Below are positions 1 through 7,387 of a stretch of DNA of 13,037 bases, piece by piece. The position numbers and the translations under genes are program-made. Under the pieces are notes generated by a model. It saw only the letters and a list, made by a program, of their open reading frames with translations, searched no databases and had not been told where the DNA came from. Numbering within the stretch: position 1 is the stretch's first letter; each line of letters starts with the position of its first letter. Source of the stretch: an uncultured Ruminococcus sp. (GTDB lineage: Bacteria; Bacillota; Clostridia; Oscillospirales; Acutalibacteraceae); assembly GCA_902803035.1 (NCBI GenBank), contig CADCON010000093.1, forward strand, positions 1-13,037, written 5' to 3'.

Positions 1-548
1 GTCGCCATCATCTCGGGGTCGACGAACGCCACGACGGGGATGTCGTGCGGGTCCACGCACACGAACTTGCGCTTCTTCTCGACGTCGGTGATCACGTAGT
101 TGATCGTGACTTCGGCGGCGGTGCCGGCGGTCGTCGGCACGGCAAGGATCGGCTTCGAGGGATTCTTCGTGGGGGCGACGCCCTCGAGCGAACGCACGTC
201 CTCGAATTCGGGATTGGTGATGATCACGCCGATGGCCTTCGCGGTGTCCATGGAAGAGCCGCCTCCGATGGTGATAATCGAATCCGCGCCGCATTCCCGG
301 AAGGCTCGCACGCCGTCCCTGACGTTTTCTATGGTAGGATTGGGCTTGATGCCGGAATACACCGTGTAGGGAATGCCCGCCTCGTCAAGCAGGTCTGTCA
401 CCTTCGCGGTCACCCCGAACTTCACGAGGTCGGGGTCGGAACAGACAAAGACGTGGGTAAAGCCCTTCGACCTTGCGATGCCGGGGATTTCCCCGATCGC
501 GCCCTTGCCGTGGAACGAAACCGTGTTGAGAATGATTCTGTTTGCCAT
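1..548 (-). CDS. fucO: Lactaldehyde reductase / 1,2-propanediol oxidoreductase, FucO type (C-terminus outside window)
   Basis: Iron-dependent group III alcohol dehydrogenase that interconverts lactaldehyde and 1,2-propanediol with NAD(H), typically at the end of anaerobic fucose or rhamnose breakdown; cytosolic. The 182 complete codons visible match the N-terminal nucleotide-binding half of E. coli FucO as I remember it: an MANR start, PNPTIENV near residue 70, the GGGSSMD dinucleotide motif at 95-101, PTTAGTAAEVT at 138-148, and an almost identical stretch running through VCVDPHDIP near 163-171. The metal ligands (one Asp, three His) lie in the missing C-terminal half and cannot be checked. 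The start is ATG at 546-548, with GGGAGG on the minus strand about 11 nt upstream. The gene is divergent from an Ldh_2 dehydrogenase, which suggests related substrates (lactaldehyde/lactate-like C3 compounds). A related iron alcohol dehydrogenase of different substrate is possible, but the FucO subfamily call is strong. Confidence 0.92.
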   Translation of the reverse strand, partial: MANRIILNTVSFHGKGAIGEIPGIARSKGFTHVFVCSDPDLVKFGVTAKVTDLLDEAGIPYTVYSGIKPNPTIENVRDGVRAFRECGADSIITIGGGSSMDTAKAIGVIITNPEFEDVRSLEGVAPTKNPSKPILAVPTTAGTAAEVTINYVITDVEKKRKFVCVDPHDIPVVAFVDPEMMA

Positions 549-616
549 GATTCTTTAAACCTCCCTGTGTCAGGTTGTGTGAAGTGATTGTTTGGACTTT
601 TTGCGCGCTGTGGAAT

Positions 617-652
617 ATTCTTAATTATATTATACACTAAAATTGCTATAAA
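617..652 (-). promoter_or_regulatory. Possible leftward promoter for fucO
   Basis: Two overlapping TATAAT hexamers occur on the minus strand (634-629 and 629-624). The second has TTTATA at 652-647 with a 17-bp spacer, a 4/6 match to the -35 consensus. Transcription would start near 617, giving a leader of about 70 nt. The poor -35 fits an activator-dependent promoter, but this is tentative. Confidence 0.35.
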
Positions 653-729
653 TAGTTGATTTTTTGTAAATAATTCACCCGATCCGGATGTTCAACGGGT
701 TTCACGTTCCGAAAAATCACTTTCCGCTA

Positions 730-758
730 TTGACTTTGAACGACAATTGATCTATAAT
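730..758 (+). promoter_or_regulatory. Sigma-A-type promoter for the Ldh_2 dehydrogenase gene
   Basis: TTGACT at 730-735 and TATAAT at 753-758 are separated by exactly 17 bp, 11/12 to consensus. The expected start is near 765, giving a leader of about 70 nt before the ATG at 835. Confidence 0.7.
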
Positions 759-768
759 AAGAATGAAC

Positions 769-795
769 AAATAATTATTGAGATGATAATTATTT
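769..795. promoter_or_regulatory. AT-only inverted repeat at the start of the Ldh_2 transcript (candidate operator)
   Basis: A perfect 10-bp inverted repeat, AAATAATTAT and ATAATTATTT, flanks a 7-nt spacer. It begins about 4 nt after the predicted transcription start of the rightward dehydrogenase. The position suits a repressor operator. As RNA it would form an A/U-only hairpin followed by a few more U, which is too weak for me to call a terminator. The bound protein is unknown. Confidence 0.4.
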
Positions 796-834
796 TTTAT
801 GATTTTTATTCAATAACCGAACGGAGGTAGACAT

Positions 835-1953
835 ATGGAAAAGCCAGAAACCAGACCGTATCTTCCGTGGGACCTTGCGGAGAAATTCATGACCGATGTG
901 TTCGTGGCTTACGGCGTGCCGGAGGAGGACGCGAAAATCTGCACCGATGTGCTGCTCGAATCCGACCGGCGCGGCATTGAAAGCCACGGCTGCAACCGCT
1001 TCAAGCCCATCTATCTCGACCGCATCAAGGCGGGGACGCTCCTTCCGGTCACCAAAACCGAAATCGTCAAGGAAACCCCCACGACCGTCGTCATGGACGC
1101 CAACAACGGCATGGGCATGGTCGCCAGCCACCGCATGATGGAGCTGCTCATCGGGAAGGCAAAGACCTACGGCATGGCGGGCGGCAGCATCTTCAATTCC
1201 ACCCACTACGGCATAGCCGGCTACTGGACGAGCATGGCGGAAAAGGCGGGCATGATCGGCATTACCGGCACCAACGCGCGTCCGTCGGTCGCGCCGACCT
1301 TCGGCGTGGAGCCGATGATGGGAACCAATCCCATGACCTTCTCGCTGCCGACCGACGAGGCATTCGCCTTCAATTTCGACTGCGCGACCTCCATCGTGCA
1401 GAATGGCAAGATCGAGTATTATATGCGCTCCGGCAAGCCCACGCCGGCGGGTCTTGTGGTGACGAAGGACGGCGGCACCATGACCGATTCCGCGCAGATT
1501 CTCAAGGATATGCGCGCCGGCAAATGCTCGCTGCTTCCCCTCGGCGGCATGGGTGAGGAAACCGGCGGCTACAAGGGCTACGGCTTCACCGCCATCGTGG
1601 AGATTCTCTCGGCGGCGCTGTCGGGCGGCCCCTTCATGAAGGATCTCACCGGCAAGAATCCCGACGGCAGCAACAAAATGTTCCGGCTGGGGCATTTCTT
1701 CTTCGTCATCAACCCGGAATTCTTCATGGGTCTTGACACCTTCCGGCATACTGCAGGCGAGATCTGCCGCGAGCTTCGCACGGCGGAGAAGGCGCCCGGT
1801 GCCGAACGCATCTACACCGCGGGCGAAAAGGAATACCTCGCGTGGCTTGAGCGCAAGGACAAGGGCGTTCCGGTCGGCGAGGCCATTCAGAAGGAATTCA
1901 TCGCCCTGCGCGACGAATGCGGGCTGGATTACCGGTTCCCGTTTGAAGCCTGA
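835..1953 (+). CDS. Ldh_2 family NAD(P)-dependent dehydrogenase (malate / L-lactate / sulfolactate / ureidoglycolate type)
   Basis: A 372-aa soluble oxidoreductase of the malate/L-lactate dehydrogenase (Ldh_2) family, which oxidises 2-hydroxyacids and is unrelated to classical LDH/MDH. Family marks: the RRGIESHG segment at 45-52 (usual form RGIxSHG), the active-site-type histidine in NSTHYG (His124), GTNP at 163-166, FDCATS at 181-186, and GGYKGYG at 244-250. Length is normal for the family (about 330-370 aa). The start ATG at 835 follows GGAGG at 823-827 with a 7-nt gap. A strong promoter lies upstream and a strong terminator downstream, so this is a monocistronic unit. Codons end strongly in C/G, as in a well-expressed gene. 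The substrate cannot be read from sequence; divergence from fucO suggests a C3 hydroxyacid such as lactate, or a sulfonated analogue, but that is inference. Confidence 0.88.
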   Translation: MEKPETRPYLPWDLAEKFMTDVFVAYGVPEEDAKICTDVLLESDRRGIESHGCNRFKPIYLDRIKAGTLLPVTKTEIVKETPTTVVMDANNGMGMVASHRMMELLIGKAKTYGMAGGSIFNSTHYGIAGYWTSMAEKAGMIGITGTNARPSVAPTFGVEPMMGTNPMTFSLPTDEAFAFNFDCATSIVQNGKIEYYMRSGKPTPAGLVVTKDGGTMTDSAQILKDMRAGKCSLLPLGGMGEETGGYKGYGFTAIVEILSAALSGGPFMKDLTGKNPDGSNKMFRLGHFFFVINPEFFMGLDTFRHTAGEICRELRTAEKAPGAERIYTAGEKEYLAWLERKDKGVPVGEAIQKEFIALRDECGLDYRFPFEA

Positions 1954-2005
1954 CGCCGCCTGCCCGATCTGACGGCAGACGAAATATTCCAATCAGAATA
2001 ACGCG

Positions 2006-2047
2006 GCCGCCCCTTCCGTATTACTTACGCGAAGGGGCGGCTTTTTG
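2006..2047 (+). terminator. Intrinsic terminator of the Ldh_2 gene
   Basis: An 11-bp perfect GC-rich stem (2006-2016 with 2031-2041; arm GCCGCCCCTTC) has an internal 4-bp extension (2017-2020 with 2026-2029) and is followed directly by TTTTT at 2042-2046. It sits between convergent genes. On the opposite strand the stem is followed by only a broken U-run, so it may stop yhaN transcripts less well. Confidence 0.9.
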
Positions 2048-2056
2048 GTTGCGAAT

Positions 2057-4678
2057 TTATTCTCTTGATGCGCTGCAGGTAAAATAGATCACCTGGTATG
2101 TTTCCGAAACCGACCTCAGAAGCAATCTGGAAGCGGTCATTCTGCCGTCGTCCAGATTGGTAAACGGATCATCCAGTATCAGCGGCGGCTTCTCGTCCGG
2201 ATACATCGCGTCGGCCAGCGCGATTCTCAGGCAGACGCCGGTCATGTCACGGTAACCCGCGCTCAGAAGCGACGACTCCCGCTGCAATCCGAATTGCTCC
2301 ACCGTCACATGGGCGTCCGCGTCCACCTTGAAGCGGTCGGCTGCCGTTTCCTCCATGATTCCCAGATACTTCCTGAATGCCCGGCTGATAGGGTCTACAT
2401 ACTGCGCGGTCATTCTCTCCTTGGCACGGACAAGATGCTCCCGCGCCTTCACAAGCCGTTCGTACTTCCGCTGGTTCTCCGCCTGCGATTGAAGGCTTTC
2501 ATCCAGTGTAAGACAATCCTTCTCCCATTGGTCGTATTGTTCATACAACCCGGTAAGCTCCGCGCTCAGATCGGTCATTCTCAGGGTCTGCGCTTCGATG
2601 GAAAGGCTGATCGCTTTCAGCTCCCCGCTGATCTCCTCCAGCGAGGGCAGCAATGCTTCCTCCTGCGACGAACCGGACGCCGGGTTCTCCGCTTCAAATG
2701 CCGCCAATTCCGCCTGCGCCGCGTCAGCGCGATCTTTGAGCATCCGGCTGCGCGCTATGTCATCCCGTATCCGCTCCACGGAAGTCCTGAGGTCTTCGCC
2801 GTCCTCCGTTCCGAATGGGCTGACGAACGCTTCAACGGTTTCCCGCTCCGTACAGTATTCCGCGAACGCGGACGAATAACGGTTGCGTTTTTCACAGAGA
2901 ACGCCGTATCTTTCGGCATTTCTGCCAAGCTCATAGAGCTGATCAGTAGCATCTTCTCCGGCCGGCGAGAATCCGTATTGCCGCAGAAATTCCCTCACGC
3001 GCTCTTTTGTTTCCAGAAATCCGCTGTCTTCACGCAGCATTCTTCCCTGCTCTTCCCGCTGTTCCAGCGCGTCAAGCTCCCTGCGCTCTCCTTGTATCTC
3101 CGCCAGCATCACCGGCACAAAAGGCTCGTCAAAGCTTCTGTCGTGGGCGGCCAGATAATCCTCTACAAAACCGTCGGTTTCCGCTATAGAGAACAGCGTT
3201 TCCCTGACGCTTCTTCTCAATTCGATTTCTTTTTCCGACAGAAATTCCTCAATTGACGCCGCCCTTTGACGAACGGAAAATATGACGCCGGCGGTCATCA
3301 GAATCACACCCGCTGCCGAAAGGAAAATCCAGTGTATTTGATAGAGCGTCACAACAAGCGCGCCGCCAAGCAGCATTAACAGAACGCCGAAGATTCCCAG
3401 AAAAACAGCCCTTCTTGTTCGGGCCGTCCTTTCCGCTTCGGCGGAGGAAAGCGATCTGTCCAGCATCGCCTGCTTCGGTGCCAGCGCGCTCTTTTTCTTG
3501 CAGCGTTCGCTCCACACGACCGCCATACTCTCCGGATCGGGTTCCTCTGAAGAAAACGCCGTCCGCAGTTCCTCCATGCGCGCCTGACCGGCCGGGGTCA
3601 GTTCCACCTCTTTCAGTCTGTCAAAGTGTTCGCAGATGCGCTGGGAATCCTTGATCCGCTCATTGATCATGCCGGGGGAAGGGACGCTTTCTCCGAATCG
3701 GCCATCCAATTCCGTCAGTTCCTCCCGCTCGCCCAGTGTCAGTTCATATGAATCCATCAACCGCCCGCTGTTTTCCATGCGCCCGACAGCCCTCAGAATT
3801 TCGTCCGCTTCGCTCAGTGACGGTATTCCGGAGGGAAATCTTTTTTCCGAATCGGTCAGCTCCGCGGCGGCGGCGTCCCGCGCCTTCTCCAGCCTTTGAT
3901 GCTCACGGCGGACCAGAAGCATTTCCTGCGCCTGTAACGCCTTCTTCTGAAGTATTTCAAGCTCCGCCCTCCGGCCGGCGTCCCGCGCCTTCCGCGCTTC
4001 CGCTTCCGCTCTCTCGCGCTCTTTGTCCGCTATCGCCCCGCCCAGCTCATTTCCGTCCAGCACCTTGCGGCGAAGCGCGGCAATTGTTTCATTTCCGCGG
4101 AAAAGCAAGCCGGTGGAGCGTTCGGGCGAAAGCCTTCTGATCTGGTCGCCGAGCAGCTTCTCCGCCGACTGAAAGCTGTTGATGTCGTCCGTATCATCGG
4201 CCAGATTGCTGATCTTGGCGTGAATGTCGTCGGTGGAATTGGTGGGGCAGTCGCTCTGACCGATAAACACCGTGCGAAAAAACGACGCGCTGTCGATCCG
4301 GAAAAGCTCCTTCCCCAGCGCGGAAGAAAAATCGGCGGAAACGGCATTGCTCTCAGCGTCGCGCAGTTCAAAAACGTCCTTCGCCGGCGTATCACCGAAC
4401 GAACGGGCGACGGTGTATCGCTTGCCGCCCGTTTCAAACGTCAGTCTTCCGCCGAATACGCCGCCCTGCCAAGGGCAGAATCTTTTGCGCTCATTCCCGG
4501 AAGCATCGCGCTTGCGCTCCCCTTCCAGCCCGTAGAGCATCGCCTTGAGAAAAAACGCGAGCGTGCTTTTGCCCCAGCCGTTGTCACGCCGTATGACGTT
4601 CAGCCCCTCATCAAATGTCATATCAAAGTCGCACAGCTTCCCGAAGTTTTCAATATGACAGGAAATCAGCTTCACCAT
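2057..4678 (-). CDS. yhaN: YhaN-like SbcC/Rad50-type coiled-coil ATPase with a central membrane hairpin
   Basis: An 873-aa ABC/SMC-like ATPase, probable partner of the phosphoesterase encoded just upstream. ATPase halves lie at both ends: Walker A at 31-39 (key GKST 36-39), Q-loop Gln141, signature LLSAGYRD at 804-811, Walker B LILDDPF at 833-839 and D-loop TNLDD at 840-844. Between them are long Glu/Arg/Ala-rich coiled coils (about 195-420 and 475-760). Unlike SbcC/Rad50 there is no CxxC zinc hook; the middle instead has two hydrophobic segments (about 424-443 and 449-469) that look like a membrane hairpin, a layout I associate with YhaN-type proteins. Oddities: the first Walker A glycine is Arg31, and the usual H-loop histidine near the C-terminus is Ser869. 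Start ATG overlaps the upstream stop by one base (TAATG), indicating translational coupling. Likely role is DNA end processing or repair; the family's function is poorly established. Confidence 0.85.
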   Translation of the reverse strand: MVKLISCHIENFGKLCDFDMTFDEGLNVIRRDNGWGKSTLAFFLKAMLYGLEGERKRDASGNERKRFCPWQGGVFGGRLTFETGGKRYTVARSFGDTPAKDVFELRDAESNAVSADFSSALGKELFRIDSASFFRTVFIGQSDCPTNSTDDIHAKISNLADDTDDINSFQSAEKLLGDQIRRLSPERSTGLLFRGNETIAALRRKVLDGNELGGAIADKERERAEAEARKARDAGRRAELEILQKKALQAQEMLLVRREHQRLEKARDAAAAELTDSEKRFPSGIPSLSEADEILRAVGRMENSGRLMDSYELTLGEREELTELDGRFGESVPSPGMINERIKDSQRICEHFDRLKEVELTPAGQARMEELRTAFSSEEPDPESMAVVWSERCKKKSALAPKQAMLDRSLSSAEAERTARTRRAVFLGIFGVLLMLLGGALVVTLYQIHWIFLSAAGVILMTAGVIFSVRQRAASIEEFLSEKEIELRRSVRETLFSIAETDGFVEDYLAAHDRSFDEPFVPVMLAEIQGERRELDALEQREEQGRMLREDSGFLETKERVREFLRQYGFSPAGEDATDQLYELGRNAERYGVLCEKRNRYSSAFAEYCTERETVEAFVSPFGTEDGEDLRTSVERIRDDIARSRMLKDRADAAQAELAAFEAENPASGSSQEEALLPSLEEISGELKAISLSIEAQTLRMTDLSAELTGLYEQYDQWEKDCLTLDESLQSQAENQRKYERLVKAREHLVRAKERMTAQYVDPISRAFRKYLGIMEETAADRFKVDADAHVTVEQFGLQRESSLLSAGYRDMTGVCLRIALADAMYPDEKPPLILDDPFTNLDDGRMTASRLLLRSVSETYQVIYFTCSASRE

Positions 4679-5787
4679 TACTTCGCCCCCTCTCCGGCAA
4701 GTGCCTGAAGGCCGTATCTGATCACTTCCGCTTTCTCCGCGTCGGAAAGGGAATCGTCCGCTTCTACCGACCTGATGAATTCTCCCTTGAGCGAGCGATC
4801 CAGCCTGTGCCGCTCCATATCGAATTGCAGCTCTGTTTCATCCGTCAGCTGAAAGCAAAAGAACCGGTCGGAAAAGGCCGACCTGATATAAGCGGGATCC
4901 TTCTCACATTCCGCGTCAACACCGCCTGTCAGCACCAGCCGTACCAGATCCTCCGAAGCGCACCCTTCTTCACGAATGGCGTCTTCGGCGGCGCGTATCA
5001 TCTCCTGAGAAGTGCCACACCCGGTCACATCCGCTCTGACAATATACAGACGGCGGCTGGCAAAAGGAATAAACCTACTGCTGACCCGCTTCGTCCGGTC
5101 GTCAATTTCAAGCAGAACGAATCCGTGCTCGCCGCATTCGTCAAAGCCTCTGCCGTCCGGACAGCCGGGATAGCAGTAAGTCCCCCTTCCGTCGAGCTTT
5201 CCGGTCTGATAAGCGTGGATATGACCGAGCGCGAGATAATCAATGCCCTTGTTGCGAAGCTTCCGGAGATCAATGCCCCACTCCTCCCCGCCTGCCGATC
5301 CGCTGATCTGACCGTGCAGCATCACAATATTGATCATGTCCGGATCGGGCTGCAATGATTCATAATCCAATTCGCTACCTGCTGAGGAAAACTCCGTTCC
5401 GTAAAGCGCAATGCTCCCGCATTCATAGCAGCTCCAGCTTTTGTCGAAAAGCATCAGGTTGCCCGGCTTTCCGGTGTGGCTGTCTGTCAATGAATGCCCG
5501 TCATGATTCCCCCTGAGATAGAAGAAGGTGATCCCCGGATGGGACGATATACAGGAAAGGACAGTCTTTCTCGCTCCATCGTGTATTGTATCCGTGTCGA
5601 ACAGATCGCCCGCTATCAATATCGCGCTGACCTTCTCAGAAGCGGCAAATTCCACCATTCTGACAAACGTTCGCAGGATCTCCGCGCGCCTGCGTTCCGC
5701 CGTTTCATAATCAAATGAGGCGGACAGCCTTGCGTCAAGATGAATGTCCGCGCAATGTATCATTTTTGTCGTCAATTGATTATTCAA
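4678..5787 (-). CDS. yhaO: YhaO-like metallophosphoesterase (SbcD/Mre11-type nuclease)
   Basis: A 369-aa calcineurin-like phosphoesterase, expected to be a two-metal DNA nuclease partnered with the ATPase encoded immediately downstream. All metal motifs are visible in order: DxH (Asp14, His16), GDxxD (GDLFD 60-64), GNHD 93-96, His158 in MLHGQ, and GHIH 188-191, followed by a C-terminal cap region that is not conserved. The length is close to B. subtilis YhaO-like proteins. The best start is TTG at 5785-5787, with GGAGG at 5793-5797 spaced 5 nt away; the first ATG (5761-5763, codon 9) is 29 nt from that site. The gene begins only 33 nt after the stop of the second sensor kinase, on the same strand with no promoter or terminator between, so it is probably in the same transcript. 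Confidence 0.86.
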   Translation of the reverse strand: MNNQLTTKMIHCADIHLDARLSASFDYETAERRRAEILRTFVRMVEFAASEKVSAILIAGDLFDTDTIHDGARKTVLSCISSHPGITFFYLRGNHDGHSLTDSHTGKPGNLMLFDKSWSCYECGSIALYGTEFSSAGSELDYESLQPDPDMINIVMLHGQISGSAGGEEWGIDLRKLRNKGIDYLALGHIHAYQTGKLDGRGTYCYPGCPDGRGFDECGEHGFVLLEIDDRTKRVSSRFIPFASRRLYIVRADVTGCGTSQEMIRAAEDAIREEGCASEDLVRLVLTGGVDAECEKDPAYIRSAFSDRFFCFQLTDETELQFDMERHRLDRSLKGEFIRSVEADDSLSDAEKAEVIRYGLQALAGEGAK

Positions 5788-5820
5788 AAAATCCTCCTCA
5801 TATCACATCATGTGGCAGAA

Positions 5821-7371
5821 TTATCTCCTGCATACCTCAAAGCGGCCGAATCTGTTGTGCTTCAGCCGCGAATGCGCCCCGTCAAAGCGATTGGTGATCA
5901 GCTTCATGCTTTCCGAGCCGTCAAATATCACCCGCACCGACTTGGTATATCTTTCGCCTTCGGGGAATTCCTCGATGATCAGTCCCGCGCCGTTGTGATG
6001 AAGGATTCTGATGAGATTCATCATTCCGATTCCGCTTCCTCCCTCACCGGAATGCGTCGTTATGCGGCGTTTTCCCATATGGCGCAGTACCTCTTCGTCA
6101 AATTTCTCGCCGCTGTCAAGCACTTCAAGGCAGCAGTTGTCGCCCCTCCTGACAATATTCACGGCAACCGCCGCCGTTCCCGCGCTTCTGGCTGAAATGA
6201 GCGCGTTTTCCGTCAGATCCGCCAGCATGGTGCTGAATTCAAGGCAGTCTATTTCATCGGAGAGCAACGCGCCCGCCTCAGAACTGACTTCTACGGAAAA
6301 ATCAATTCCGCCCCCTCTGGCCACTTTTGCCATATATTCCAGGATGGCGTCCACCGATCCGATGCCGATGTGATTGAATTCCGCTTCCTGAACGCCTGCC
6401 GCGCCTACCGCTTCCAGTCTTCCGCTGTAAACCCTTTCGATTGCCTCCGCTGCGGAAGCAATCTCCTCCGGCGACGCGCCGCTTCTGACGGAATCATTCA
6501 GGATAGTAAGCAATTGATTGTCCCGTTCCATGATATCCGCCATTCGTCCATTGTCCGCCATCAGCCCGGCGATGACCTCGTCCTTCTCGGACAGGCTCTT
6601 TATCATCCATTCCGCGTTCCGCTCCAGAAGCTGGCGGATGTATTCCTCCATGATTTCCCGTTTGATCCAGAAAATCATGATGACGCCGAAAAGAATGATC
6701 GGAATGAGCAGTATTGAGCCGAGAATAATATGTTCTCTGCCGATTCCCACGCCGCAGAACAAGATGCCCAGTACCAGCAGCAGCACTGAAAGCATGATTC
6801 CGATGTCGCCTGAACGGCGTTCCACAATGGTCATCAGGCCCTTGCGAAGCCTTTTCATGTTGGCAGCCATACGGATCACAAACCACATACTGGCAATCAT
6901 CAGCAGATACACCACAATGTGTACGGGGACATCGCCGAGAAAATCATTCACTGTATGATGGGACACTGGAATCAGTTTTTCGTAGACAAAGGAAAGCATC
7001 ACCGACCAGATGAAGCCGGTCAGGAAGAATATCGCTTGACAGAACGTAAAGCAAAGCAGCGAAAGCGTCATGATTTCGCTCAGGCTCCATTTTCTCCGCT
7101 GACGATTGTCGGGCAGCGGCTCGTTCCGGAACAGAAGGCAATTGGTCAGTGTCAGATACATCAGCATCAGCGGAAGATGCAGCGGTGAAATGGGCATTCT
7201 GATCCAGATCATGGAAATTCCCATTGCCGCCGAAAAGAATCCCGCGGCAAAATATACGGAATAATCCCGCTTTTCGCTGACACATTTAATGAATAAATAG
7301 TACATACCGAACATCAGGACGGTGTACTTCAATCCCAGATCCAGCCACGGTATGATGACTTCAACCTGCAT
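5821..7371 (-). CDS. Membrane GHKL-ATPase sensor protein lacking the H-box histidine (kinase paralogue 2)
   Basis: A 516-aa sensor protein: about six or seven hydrophobic segments between residues 8 and 237, a coiled-coil signalling helix (about 240-290), then a GHKL (HATPase_c_5-like) domain. The ATPase core looks intact: N-box Asn389 in LADLTENA, Asp419 in the DSG motif, and GGSGIG at 444-449. It parallels the upstream 518-aa kinase along its whole length, but the aligned H-box reads IMERDNQLL (Glu282) where the paralogue has LIHKDNKLI (His275), so it should not autophosphorylate at that site. I chose ATG at 7369-7371: GAAAGGA lies just upstream (around 7381-7387), the start is 17 nt after the previous stop, and the length then matches the paralogue. 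Longer in-frame starts at 7398 and 7437 overlap the upstream gene and lack a ribosome-binding site. The ligand is unknown. Confidence 0.85.
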   Translation of the reverse strand: MQVEVIIPWLDLGLKYTVLMFGMYYLFIKCVSEKRDYSVYFAAGFFSAAMGISMIWIRMPISPLHLPLMLMYLTLTNCLLFRNEPLPDNRQRRKWSLSEIMTLSLLCFTFCQAIFFLTGFIWSVMLSFVYEKLIPVSHHTVNDFLGDVPVHIVVYLLMIASMWFVIRMAANMKRLRKGLMTIVERRSGDIGIMLSVLLLVLGILFCGVGIGREHIILGSILLIPIILFGVIMIFWIKREIMEEYIRQLLERNAEWMIKSLSEKDEVIAGLMADNGRMADIMERDNQLLTILNDSVRSGASPEEIASAAEAIERVYSGRLEAVGAAGVQEAEFNHIGIGSVDAILEYMAKVARGGGIDFSVEVSSEAGALLSDEIDCLEFSTMLADLTENALISARSAGTAAVAVNIVRRGDNCCLEVLDSGEKFDEEVLRHMGKRRITTHSGEGGSGIGMMNLIRILHHNGAGLIIEEFPEGERYTKSVRVIFDGSESMKLITNRFDGAHSRLKHNRFGRFEVCRR

Positions 7372-7387
7372 AACGACGGTCCTTTCT

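Noticed and set aside
689..706. A cre-like (CcpA) site in the fucO/Ldh_2 intergenic region
   Set aside because: The sequence around TGTTCAACGGGTTTCA departs from the cre consensus at several key positions on both strands and is not a good palindrome.
790..1992. A 400-codon open frame antisense to the Ldh_2 gene
   Set aside because: It mirrors the strongly C/G-ending codons of the real gene, lacks any recognisable family motif, and the sense frame has a promoter, ribosome-binding site and clear Ldh_2 motifs.
2294..3256. A 320-codon open frame antisense to yhaN
   Set aside because: Low-complexity Arg/Leu/Phe-rich translation with no domain. The sense frame has coiled coils continuous with the ATPase ends.
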